The notes under the pieces were generated by a model that was not told where the DNA came from, searched no databases, and saw only the letters and a list, made by a program, of their open reading frames with translations. The translations under genes were made by a program, and so were the position numbers. From the NCBI GenBank assembly GCA_013139905.1, contig WSZW01000074.1, forward strand, positions 1 through 7,216: 7,216 nucleotides of DNA, read 5' to 3'. Source of the DNA: an archaeon. GTDB taxonomy: Archaea; EX4484-52; B79-G9. This document shows positions 1 to 6,116 of the stretch, one piece after another; within the stretch, counting starts at the first letter, position 1, and every line of letters begins with the position of its first letter.

Positions 1-2
1 AA

Positions 3-86
3 GCGCGCATAGCCAAGCGGTCAAAGGCGTAAGGCTTAAGACCTTATCTCGTAGGAGTTTCAAGGGTTCGAATCCCTTTGCGTGCA
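3..86 (+). tRNA. tRNA-Leu (anticodon UAA)
   Basis: A complete class II tRNA can be folded by hand. The acceptor stem pairs GCGCGCA (3-9) with TGCGTGC (79-85) with one G-T wobble, and A86 is the discriminator. The D stem is GCC/GGC (12-14/26-28). The anticodon stem is TAAGG/CCTTA (30-34/42-46) around the loop CTTAAGA, which places anticodon TAA at 37-39. A long variable arm with CTC/GAG pairing fits leucine. The T arm is AAGGG-TTCGAAT-CCCTT (62-78). The 3' CCA is not encoded. It reads UUA and UUG; TTA is the dominant leucine codon in the genes downstream, so a phage-borne copy would supplement the host supply. The first codons of the next gene follow within 25 bases. Confidence 0.95.
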
Positions 87-109
87 TGAATAAATTAGGA
101 GTAATATAA

Positions 110-382
110 ATGGAAACGGAAATTAAATATGATAGTCATATAGCATTCATTTGTGGACAAACGTTTACAATTGAACGTTGGAATGATATTAAAACTTTTA
201 CATTAGTAGGGGTTGGAAGTCATTTAGTACAAGCTTTGTATACACCAGAATGTTTACTTGGTTGTGGCAAGACAGAGGTATTTAACATGTTTAAAATATT
301 ACCAGTAGAAGTATTAAATTTATTTTGTAAAGGTCAATACAATTATTGTAAACTTAAATTAAATGGAGAACTTTTAATATAA
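110..382 (+). CDS. Unrecognised 90-aa protein
   Basis: I do not recognise this protein. It begins with ATG eight bases after the strong SD AGGAG (97-101), immediately downstream of the tRNA, and ends with TAA 12 bases before the next gene. Its own tail supplies the SD AAGGAGTGA for that gene, so the two are likely co-transcribed. The protein has five cysteines (C15, C48, C52, C73, C80), including a C-x3-C at 48-52, and alternates short hydrophobic and charged stretches as a small alpha/beta domain would. No signal peptide or membrane helix is evident. It lacks the C-terminal N-x-R-W motif of the cysteine-rich family at the right side of the window, so I do not place it there. Confidence 0.75.
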   Translation: METEIKYDSHIAFICGQTFTIERWNDIKTFTLVGVGSHLVQALYTPECLLGCGKTEVFNMFKILPVEVLNLFCKGQYNYCKLKLNGELLI

Positions 383-394
383 GGAGTGATATAA

Positions 395-2413
395 ATGGAT
401 TTTGAAACATTTTCAAATAAATTGCAAGAAAATTTTAATGAAATGGTAAAAGACAGTGATTGTTTGTTTGAAGTTGAAGTGGATAAAGATGAAATATGTA
501 ACACATATTTAGATAGTTATCCATCTGGTTCAAATGAAATATTTAGAGAAAGACGTGAGCATGACTGTTCTGCATGTAAGAATTTTATTAGAAATATTGG
601 TAAAGCGGTTGTAATTAAAAATAATACAATTGAAACTATCTGGGGATTCAATTCTGGTGATAGTGTATATCAAAAAGTATTAGACGATATGGATGCTTAT
701 ATAAAATCTAAAGTAGTTACTAATATATATTATTCAAATACTAAGAAAGTAGGAATTCCAATTAATCGTGAATCTACTGAAAATGGTATAATTGAATGGC
801 GCCATCTAAATGTAACTTTGCCAAGTAAATTAGTTTCTACTGATTCGGAAGGTATCTATAAAAGTAAACATCGCGACAATAGAGCAACTTTACAAACTTC
901 TCTTGATATTATTTCAGAAGAAGCTATATCTATAGTATTAGAATTAATAGCATCAAATTCGTTGTATAGAGGCAATGAGTGGAATAGTGTACTTACACAA
1001 TTTTTAAGTATGAAACAGACATATTCCCAATTACCAGGTAATGAACTTAATAATTGGTTATGGGCCACATCTTTTGAAGTTGGTACTGTTATAAGTAAAA
1101 TTAAGAACCATTCAATTGGTACACTGTTGCAGAATATATCTTCTGGAATGGATTTGGAATTAGCAGTTAGAAAATATGAAGCTATTATTGCGCCGGAAAA
1201 TTATAAGCGTCCAAAACCAATATTTACAAAGGAAATGCTTGAAAGAGCTCAAAAAGCCGTAACAGATATGGGTTATATTGATTCATTGCCAAGAAGATTC
1301 GCAACTGTGGATGATATTACAATACGCAACTTATTATATGCTGATAGAAGTGTTACTACACAAATGGGAGTATTTGACGAGTTAGCAAATACATTACCAG
1401 ATAATCCAATGAAATATAGTAAAATAGAAGAACTCGATATTGAAAGTTTTATTAGTAATATATTACCTAATGTAAATGAAATAGAAGTTATGGTAGAAAA
1501 TCGTCATACATCTAATCTTGTGTCACTTATTGCTCCAAGCGATATAAATAGTAGAACAATGTTCAAGTGGGGTAATAATTTTAGTTGGGCTTATAATGGT
1601 AATATGACTGATAGTTCAATGAGAGAAAATGTTAAAGCTGCTGGCGGCAGTATAACGGGAGATTTAAGATTCTCAATACAATGGAATGATATTGAGAGTG
1701 ATAAAAATGATTTAGATGCACATTGTATAGAACCCAATAAATATGAAATATTCTTTAGGAATAAAAGAATAGTATCGACGAACTCTGGTATGTTAGATGT
1801 TGATATAATTGATCCAAAATTAGATTTGCCAGCTGTTGAGAATATTGTATATAAAGATAGAAAATATATGCAAGATGGTGTATATAAAATGTTTGTACAC
1901 AACTTTAGTAATCGAGGTGGTATTAGCGGATTTAGAGCAGAAATTGAGTTTGATGGGATTATACATTCATTTGATTATGCAAAACCATTGCGTAGTCATG
2001 AAGATGTACATGTTGCAGAAGTAACCGTTTCTAATGGTGAGTTTTCAATTAAAAAAGTACTTGATTCTGAATTACAAGTTCGTGAAGTTTGGGATATAAG
2101 TATAAATAAATTTATACATGTTTCATCAATATGTTTATCACCTAACTATTGGAATGGACAGATTGGTAATAAGCATTACATGTTTATGTTAAAAGATTGT
2201 ATTAATCCTGATAAACCAAATGGATTTTTTAATGAATATTTGAAACAAGATTTATATGAGCATAGAAAAGTATTTGAAGCACTAGGTTCTAAGATGAGAG
2301 TTGTTGATTGTAACAATCAATTATCTGGATTGGGTTTTAGTTCAACAAAGCATAATGATATTATTGTAAGAGTAAAAGGAAATATAGATAGAGTATTTAA
2401 ATTAAAATTTTAA
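395..2413 (+). CDS. Conserved phage protein with YfaP/DUF2135-like domain (672 aa)
   Basis: This is a large protein of unknown function from a family I recognise as recurrent in tailed phages and prophages. Recognisable parts: an N-terminal segment with C58-x2-C61 in 'HDCSACKNFIRNIGKAVVI' (57-74); a mostly helical middle (about 165-300) with 'RNHSIG'-like and 'APENYKRPKPIFTKEML' stretches; and a linker containing 'FKWGNNFSWAYNGN' (390-403). A beta-rich region at about 420-555 carries 'GDLRFSIQWND', 'NDLDAHCIEP', 'SGMLDVDI', 'VENIVY' and 'GVYKMFVHNFSNR', which resembles the YfaP/DUF2135 beta-sandwich ('LDLHVxDP'). The C-terminal block has 'SPNYWNGQIGNKHYMFML' and 'PNGFFNEYL'. There is no signal peptide. 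The start follows the SD AAGGAGTGA. Only 12 bases separate it from the 126-aa gene downstream, its usual neighbour as I recall. The role is unknown; ligand or carbohydrate binding is a guess from the fold. Confidence 0.88.
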   Translation: MDFETFSNKLQENFNEMVKDSDCLFEVEVDKDEICNTYLDSYPSGSNEIFRERREHDCSACKNFIRNIGKAVVIKNNTIETIWGFNSGDSVYQKVLDDMDAYIKSKVVTNIYYSNTKKVGIPINRESTENGIIEWRHLNVTLPSKLVSTDSEGIYKSKHRDNRATLQTSLDIISEEAISIVLELIASNSLYRGNEWNSVLTQFLSMKQTYSQLPGNELNNWLWATSFEVGTVISKIKNHSIGTLLQNISSGMDLELAVRKYEAIIAPENYKRPKPIFTKEMLERAQKAVTDMGYIDSLPRRFATVDDITIRNLLYADRSVTTQMGVFDELANTLPDNPMKYSKIEELDIESFISNILPNVNEIEVMVENRHTSNLVSLIAPSDINSRTMFKWGNNFSWAYNGNMTDSSMRENVKAAGGSITGDLRFSIQWNDIESDKNDLDAHCIEPNKYEIFFRNKRIVSTNSGMLDVDIIDPKLDLPAVENIVYKDRKYMQDGVYKMFVHNFSNRGGISGFRAEIEFDGIIHSFDYAKPLRSHEDVHVAEVTVSNGEFSIKKVLDSELQVREVWDISINKFIHVSSICLSPNYWNGQIGNKHYMFMLKDCINPDKPNGFFNEYLKQDLYEHRKVFEALGSKMRVVDCNNQLSGLGFSSTKHNDIIVRVKGNIDRVFKLKF

Positions 2414-2425
2414 AGAGGAATTAAA

Positions 2426-2806
2426 ATGACAACACAAAGTATATTTGAAATAGCAAGTAAAGAAAAGTTTAGATTCCCATATAATGGGTCAATAACAGTT
2501 GAGGATTTATTTGATTTAAATAAAAATCAGCTAAATAGTGTATATCGAACATTAAAGTCAATGGTAAAATCTGAAGAAGTAACACTGTTGGAAGTGCCAA
2601 CTAAAGAAGATGAAGAACTTTCAGTCAAAATTGAAATTGTAGAGTCTATATTTAATACGAAAGTCGTAGTAGAAAATATGGCATTACAAGCAAAAGAAAC
2701 ACATGCTAAAAAGCAAAAGATTATGGAAATTATCGGTAAAAAGCAAGATCAAACTTTGGAAGATACATCGGTAGAAGAATTACAGAAAATGTTAAATGAA
2801 CTATAA
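2426..2806 (+). CDS. Small conserved phage protein, partner of the 672-aa gene
   Basis: This 126-aa protein belongs to a small phage family I recognise by its N-terminus, 'IFEIASKEKFRFPYNGSITVEDLFDL' in parts (residues 6-31), followed by 'LNSVYRTLK' (36-44), a basic-acidic helical region with heptad-like character (about 65-108) and a C-terminal 'VEELQKMLNEL'. Family members I recall have the same length and the same tail, and tend to sit just after a homologue of the gene upstream. It starts with ATG after AGAGG (2414-2418) and is spaced 12 bases from that gene, so translation is probably coupled. No enzyme motif, cysteine or membrane segment is visible. The function is unknown; a coiled-coil adaptor or chaperone-like partner is only inference. 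It is the last gene before the palindrome at 2811. Confidence 0.85.
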   Translation: MTTQSIFEIASKEKFRFPYNGSITVEDLFDLNKNQLNSVYRTLKSMVKSEEVTLLEVPTKEDEELSVKIEIVESIFNTKVVVENMALQAKETHAKKQKIMEIIGKKQDQTLEDTSVEELQKMLNEL

Positions 2807-2810
2807 ATAT

Positions 2811-2839
2811 ATGTGAGTAATTTACTCACATTATTTTAT
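2811..2839 (+). terminator. Perfect inverted repeat, terminator or operator
   Basis: ATGTGAGTAA (2811-2820) and its exact complement TTACTCACAT (2822-2831) flank one central T. As RNA it would give a hairpin of 7 to 8 pairs with a small AU loop, followed by the moderately U-rich TATTTTAT. It lies four bases past the stop of the 126-aa gene and about 20 bases before the next start, in the widest gap within this block, so a transcription terminator is likely. The stem has few G-C pairs and the U run is broken, so termination may be partial. A 21-base dyad is also a plausible binding site for a dimeric repressor controlling the CoaD-CoaE-HD gene. Confidence 0.55.
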
Positions 2840-2852
2840 AAAATGGTGAAAT

Positions 2853-4613
2853 ATGTCAAAATATCTGTATGCATTTTCAGCCGATCCAATTACAAAAGGT
2901 CATCGTAATGTAATAGAACGTATATTACATGCACATCCAAACGATGAATTAATTATTGGTATCGGAGTAAATCCTGATAAAAAATATTTATTTACATTAG
3001 CTGAGCGTAAAGCTATGGCTAAAGAATACTTATCAGATTTAAATGTACAGGTAATATCATTTAAAGGTATGCTTACAGATTATGCAATTGAAAATAATAT
3101 CAATGTTATATATAGAGGAGTTCGAGATGCTATTGATATTGGAAACGAATTAAATTTATTTTATACACTTCGAATGCAAACTGCAAAAATTGAAGTACAT
3201 TTTATTCCAGCTCATGAAGAAATGACTACAATTAGTTCTAGTGCCGTTAAAGCTATTGTTAAAGAATATGGAGATGTATCAAAATTTGTATCTACACAAG
3301 TAAAAGCCGCATTAGAAGCTAAAATTTTAGGCCAATATGTTTTATGTATAACTGGTGAAATATGTTCTGGAAAAACATATATGCTTAATCGAATACAACA
3401 TATTACAGCTTCGCGTGGAATTGCAACACATCATTTAGATTTGGATATTTTAGGACATCAAATACTTGAAGAATTGACGGAAGATTTATACGTTAATACT
3501 AGATCAGAAATTGCTACAGTATTTGGAAACGAAGTTATTAATTCAGATGGATTTATAAATAGATCTATATTAGGAGAAATTGTATTTTCAGAACCATCAT
3601 TTATGGAAACGTTAAATGATATAATGAAAGAGGCAATGTTAATTAGAATAGCTCGCGAACGTGCAAGATTCGGAGAAGGTCTTATATTAGTTGATGGGGC
3701 TCTCATTGTAGAATTTAATTGGGAATCGAAATTTAATGGTAATGTGTGGTTATTAGATACAGATTCATCTATTAGAATAAGTAGACTTAAACATAGAAAT
3801 TTAACAGATATACAAATTACTGATCGTGAAAATTGTCAATTTATAACGGCTGATAAAATTTCATATTTAAAAGAACGTAAATGTAAATTTACATATTTTA
3901 AAAATCCACATATTATGTCTTTTGAAGTACTATTTAAACATGTTAATGAATTAATACAAACATTAGATATATATGGCGAATTAAGATTTAAAGGTTTATG
4001 GAAACGTATAAAATGTGACGGCGAAGCAAATAATGCATATAAAAATTTAATGAATAAATATTCAGAATCACATAGATATTATCATACAATTTCACATATA
4101 ACAAATGGATTGAATGAAATATGGAATCGGGCAATTGATGATGAAAAGTATAATTTAGATAAAGTAGAATTTGCATGGTGGTATCATGATAGTATATATG
4201 ATAAACAATCACGAGTTAATGAAATACGAAGTGCAATATATGCAAAAAGTGTGTGTGAAAAATGTTTATTAGAGGATTCGTTTATAAGCGCTATATATGA
4301 ATTAATAATAGATACTGCTCATAATAGAATACCAAATACATATGATGGTAAATTTATTTGTGATATAGATTTATTAATATTTACAGCTGATAAAAATATT
4401 TTTAACGAGTATGAAAATAATATACGTAAAGAGTATAGTTGGGTTGATAATAATGCATATTTAATTGCTAGAAAAAATATATTAAATAAATTTTATAATA
4501 AATTTGGACAAACTACATCTGCATATTATACATTAAATGAAAGTTACGATTTTAAAGCTGCTCGTAATTTGGTTTATATGTTAGAGCAATTAGATTATTT
4601 ATATAGTGAATAA
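2853..4613 (+). CDS. CoaD-CoaE-HD fusion: phosphopantetheine adenylyltransferase, dephospho-CoA kinase-like and HD phosphohydrolase
   Basis: Three domains lie in 586 aa. Residues 3-158 match CoaD (4'-phosphopantetheine + ATP to dephospho-CoA + PPi): 'DPITKGH' with the T-x-G-H nucleotidyltransferase motif (14-17), 'TLAERKAM' (48-55), 'KGMLTDYA' (71-78), 'YRGVRDAIDIGNEL' (87-100) and 'ISSSAVK' (127-133). Residues 162-370 resemble CoaE (dephospho-CoA + ATP to CoA): P-loop G168-EICSG-K174-T, 'DLDILGHQIL' (196-205), 'NRSILGEIVF' (236-245) and 'DGALIVE' (281-287, like CoaE D-x-PLL-x-E). The usual third P-loop glycine is C171. Residues 378-586 match COG4339 HD hydrolases: 'RYYHTISHI' (408-416), H445-D446 in 'WYHDSIYD', 'NEIRSA', 'DIDLLIF' (504-510), 'IRKEY' and a C-terminal 'AARNLVYMLEQL'. 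All key motifs look intact, so each domain could be active. The start follows GGTGA, which pairs with the 16S tail. It should be cytosolic. Fused CoaD-CoaE recalls eukaryotic COASY; the HD substrate is unknown. Confidence 0.9.
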   Translation: MSKYLYAFSADPITKGHRNVIERILHAHPNDELIIGIGVNPDKKYLFTLAERKAMAKEYLSDLNVQVISFKGMLTDYAIENNINVIYRGVRDAIDIGNELNLFYTLRMQTAKIEVHFIPAHEEMTTISSSAVKAIVKEYGDVSKFVSTQVKAALEAKILGQYVLCITGEICSGKTYMLNRIQHITASRGIATHHLDLDILGHQILEELTEDLYVNTRSEIATVFGNEVINSDGFINRSILGEIVFSEPSFMETLNDIMKEAMLIRIARERARFGEGLILVDGALIVEFNWESKFNGNVWLLDTDSSIRISRLKHRNLTDIQITDRENCQFITADKISYLKERKCKFTYFKNPHIMSFEVLFKHVNELIQTLDIYGELRFKGLWKRIKCDGEANNAYKNLMNKYSESHRYYHTISHITNGLNEIWNRAIDDEKYNLDKVEFAWWYHDSIYDKQSRVNEIRSAIYAKSVCEKCLLEDSFISAIYELIIDTAHNRIPNTYDGKFICDIDLLIFTADKNIFNEYENNIRKEYSWVDNNAYLIARKNILNKFYNKFGQTTSAYYTLNESYDFKAARNLVYMLEQLDYLYSE

Positions 4614-4616
4614 AAT

Positions 4617-4883
4617 ATGGCAACATTTAATGATCGAGTATTAAAATATTATATTGTTGGAAGACAATATAAATCATTAATATCAGGGAAAACTAGGAAG
4701 TTAATAAGATTACGATCACGTCCATGCGAAGATGCTCCAAATTGTCATGGTAAATTTGGAATTTGTGATGGAACTCAATTAATATTTGATGATGGTATTA
4801 CTGGATGTATATATTCACATGGAAATCGTATTAGATTTGAATTAGTTGCCCCAATTGGATTTAAATCAAATATGAGGTGGTAA
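4617..4883 (+). CDS. Four-cysteine RW-tail protein, copy A (88 aa)
   Basis: First member of a tandem paralogous family in this window; the function is unknown. The shared plan is an N-terminal acidic/basic helix, an aromatic 'YYIVGRQY' (11-18), a beta-like segment, four cysteines (C37, C43, C50, C64) spaced C-x5-C-x6-C-x13-C, 'GTQLIF' between the last two, and the tail SNMRW. The cysteines could bind one zinc ion in a ribbon-like fold; that is inference from the spacing. ATG lies three bases after the stop of the CoaD-CoaE-HD gene with no good SD, so translation is probably coupled to it. Its last two sense codons, AGG TGG (4875-4880), form the SD of the next copy seven bases further on. It is closest to copy B: both have 'CDGTQLIF'. 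Confidence 0.82.
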   Translation: MATFNDRVLKYYIVGRQYKSLISGKTRKLIRLRSRPCEDAPNCHGKFGICDGTQLIFDDGITGCIYSHGNRIRFELVAPIGFKSNMRW

Positions 4884-4887
4884 AATT

Positions 4888-5148
4888 ATGACAACATTTC
4901 GCGAAGAAGTATTAAAACGGTATATGGTAAGTTTAAATTATAAATCTCATTCGACAGGGAGAATTTATAAATTAAAAGAGATACAAACACGTAGATGTGA
5001 AAATAGATGTCGCGGAGAATTTGGTACATGTGATGGTACACAGTTAATTTTTACAGATGATACTGCTGGATGTATATTTGATCTTAGTGGAAATACTAGA
5101 TTCAAACCCGTTGCAGGAAGTATACAAAAAACAAATGTGAGATGGTAA
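4888..5148 (+). CDS. Four-cysteine RW-tail protein, copy B (86 aa)
   Basis: Second family member. It shares with copy A the opening 'TFxxxVLK', the 'NYKS' turn (17-20), the C37-x3-C41-x6-C48-x13-C62 pattern, 'CDGTQLIFTDD' in the hairpin and the tail TNVRW. The glycine of the 'Y-x-V-G-x-x-Y' motif is replaced here (S15). The ATG is well placed seven bases after AGGTGG of the preceding gene, which settles the start. Its own AGA TGG codons (5140-5145) precede the next reading frame, which has no ATG (see the 5153 entry). There is no signal peptide, so a reducing cytosolic, metal-binding role is likelier than disulfides. Unknown function. Confidence 0.82.
   Translation: MTTFREEVLKRYMVSLNYKSHSTGRIYKLKEIQTRRCENRCRGEFGTCDGTQLIFTDDTAGCIFDLSGNTRFKPVAGSIQKTNVRW
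5140..5146 (+). promoter_or_regulatory. SD embedded in the Arg-Trp codons of copy B
   Basis: AGATGGT spans the last sense codons (AGA TGG) and the first base of the stop codon of copy B. It sits seven bases before ATT at 5153, normal SD spacing, and about 37 bases before TTG at 5183, too far to serve it. It therefore favours the upstream, non-ATG start for the next gene. The match to anti-SD is modest. Confidence 0.45.
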
Positions 5149-5152
5149 AATA

Positions 5153-5383
5153 ATTGTATATCATGTAACGACGATAAAAAAGTTGGATAAATATCGTAGA
5201 GTTGGTTTTATAAAAGCTCCAATTCGTGCATGGAAAAATATACAATCTGCTGAAAAATTTTCAATACAAACTGGACGTCAAATTATAATACGACTTAAAT
5301 TTCCTAATAATGTAGAGCAATTAGAAGGTCACGGTGGCAATGCTGTTGTTATTAAAGATAAACCATTTATATTATATTTATAG
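5153..5383 (+). CDS. Small 'YHVTT' phage protein, probable ATT start (76 aa)
   Basis: The protein reads IVYHVTTIKKLDKYRRVGF..., then 'KAPIRAWKNIQSAEKFS', 'TGRQIIIRLKFP', 'LEGHGGNAVVI' and a hydrophobic end. I recognise the 'YHVTTxKKxxxYxxxGxIxxPxRAW' opening from small phage proteins. The only conventional start in frame is TTG at 5183, which would delete 'YHVTTIKK' and has no SD. No in-frame ATG exists upstream, but ATT at 5153 is seven bases after an SD-like AGATGG, so I place the start there; TTG (66 aa) is the alternative. It is not a member of the cysteine family (no cysteines, no RW tail) and interrupts the array. 'YHVTT' recalls the H-x-T segment at the start of some ADP-ribosyltransferase folds, but no catalytic glutamate motif is evident, so I assign no activity. 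Confidence 0.7.
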   Translation: MVYHVTTIKKLDKYRRVGFIKAPIRAWKNIQSAEKFSIQTGRQIIIRLKFPNNVEQLEGHGGNAVVIKDKPFILYL

Positions 5384-5391
5384 GTAATAAT

Positions 5392-5868
5392 ATGACATAT
5401 GAAGATGAATTATATAACTATTATATTCCGGGAAAATCATATAAAGATTCTCACGGTGAGATATTAGAATTTTCTTGTTTTGTTTATGATTGTTACTGTA
5501 CAGGATGTGAATCCGAACTTGGTATATGTCCAGGATATATGTTAAAATTTACAAATGGTAAAAAGTATTGTCCTTCTGAAAATGGACATCGGAGATTTAT
5601 AAAGATTGAAACATCTAATACTGATGATAATATGACATATGAAGATGAATTATATAACTATTATATTCCGGGAAAATCATATAAAAATTCTAACCATGGG
5701 ATATTAGAATTTTCTTGTTTTGTTTATGATTGTTACTGTAAAGGATGTGAATCCGAACTTGGTACATGTCCCGGATATATGTTAAAATTTACAAATGGTA
5801 AAAAGTATTGTCCTTCTGAAAATGGACATCGGAGATTTGTAAAGGTTAAAACATCTAATATAAGATGA
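5392..5868 (+). CDS. Fused double four-cysteine protein, copies C1+C2 (158 aa)
   Basis: Two nearly identical 78-80-residue copies lie in one frame: C1 at residues 1-80 and C2 at 81-158. Each has 'MTYEDELYNYYIPGKSY', the cysteine set C39-x6-C46-x13-C60 (119/126/140 in C2) plus extra cysteines at 29, 34 and 36 (109, 114, 116), 'YMLKFTNGKKYC' and 'NGHRRF'. C1 runs through its former end as 'TSNTDDN' straight into the methionine of C2. C2 ends 'TSNIR' at tandem stops TGA TAA where relatives have TGG before the stop, so both copies lack the terminal tryptophan. Compared with copy D, one A is missing after 5622; restoring it would end C1 as TSNTR at the same TGA TAA. ATG at 5632 could still start C2 alone. 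Start chosen at ATG 5392, after AGGT at 5382-5385. Confidence 0.83.
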   Translation: MTYEDELYNYYIPGKSYKDSHGEILEFSCFVYDCYCTGCESELGICPGYMLKFTNGKKYCPSENGHRRFIKIETSNTDDNMTYEDELYNYYIPGKSYKNSNHGILEFSCFVYDCYCKGCESELGTCPGYMLKFTNGKKYCPSENGHRRFVKVKTSNIR

Positions 5869-5872
5869 TAAT
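5392..5872 (+). repeat. Tandem direct repeat of about 240 bp (two units)
   Basis: Unit 1 is 5392-5631 and unit 2 is 5632-5872. By hand I count about 13 substitutions and one single-base indel, so roughly 94-95% identity. Differences cluster at 5445-5459 versus 5685-5699 and near the unit ends; the central 150 bases are almost unchanged. The repeat covers exactly one gene plus its spacer, as expected for recent unequal recombination within the array. Copy D (5873-6112) is a more diverged third unit. Confidence 0.9.
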
Positions 5873-6112
5873 ATGACATTTGAAGATGAATTAAATGATT
5901 ATTATATTGTAGGAAAATCATATCAACATCATAGAACTAAAAAGATATTAGAATTTTTTGAATTTATTGATAGGGATTGTGAAGGATGTAAATCCGAGTT
6001 AGGTATATGTACAGGATATAGATTGAAATTTACAAATGGTAGTATTCATTGTCCTTCTAATAATGGACATCGAAGATTTATAAAAATTAAAACATCTAAT
6101 ACTAGATGGTGA
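5873..6112 (+). CDS. Four-cysteine RW-tail protein, copy D (79 aa)
   Basis: Closest relative of C1 and C2: 'MTFEDELNDYYIVGKSY' at the start, C36-x2-C39-x6-C46-x13-C60, 'YRLKFTNG' and 'NGHRRFIKIKTSNTRW' at the end. It keeps the terminal tryptophan that C2 has lost, so it shows the likely ancestral form of that subgroup. ATG lies four bases after the TGA of C2. Its end, AGA TGG TGA T, contains GGTGAT, which pairs fully with the 3' end of 16S rRNA and lies just before the ATG of copy E. Unknown function; a single zinc site from the four cysteines is inference. Confidence 0.85.
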   Translation: MTFEDELNDYYIVGKSYQHHRTKKILEFFEFIDRDCEGCKSELGICTGYRLKFTNGSIHCPSNNGHRRFIKIKTSNTRW

Positions 6113-6116
6113 TATA

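Noticed and set aside
110..382. First small gene as a member of the four-cysteine family
   Set aside because: It has five cysteines but not the C-x6-C-x13-C spacing, the Y-x-x-G-x-x-Y turn or the RW tail.
2831..2852. Promoter with -10-like TATAAA before 2853
   Set aside because: No -35 element at suitable distance, and such AT-rich matches are expected by chance here.
2853..3330. NadD/NadM-type nicotinamide mononucleotide adenylyltransferase
   Set aside because: It shares the T/H-x-G-H motif, but 'DPITKGH', 'GMLTDYA', 'YRGVRDAIDIGNEL' and 'ISSSAVK' are specific to CoaD.
856..5921. Minus-strand open frames (for example 856-1068, 1591-1902, 3458-3706, 3988-4212, 5733-5921) and the plus-strand frame 1836-2024
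   Set aside because: All lie antisense to or within well-supported genes, have no recognisable motifs, and every supported gene in the window is on the plus strand.
5866..6112. TGA read as tryptophan (alternative genetic code)
   Set aside because: It would restore RW at the end of C2, but copy D already has TGG before its TGA and would gain an odd extension. The two large genes use TGG for Trp throughout with no in-frame TGA, so the standard code fits better.
5392..6112. CRISPR or short-repeat array
   Set aside because: The repeated units are about 240 bases, coding and contiguous, with no spacers.
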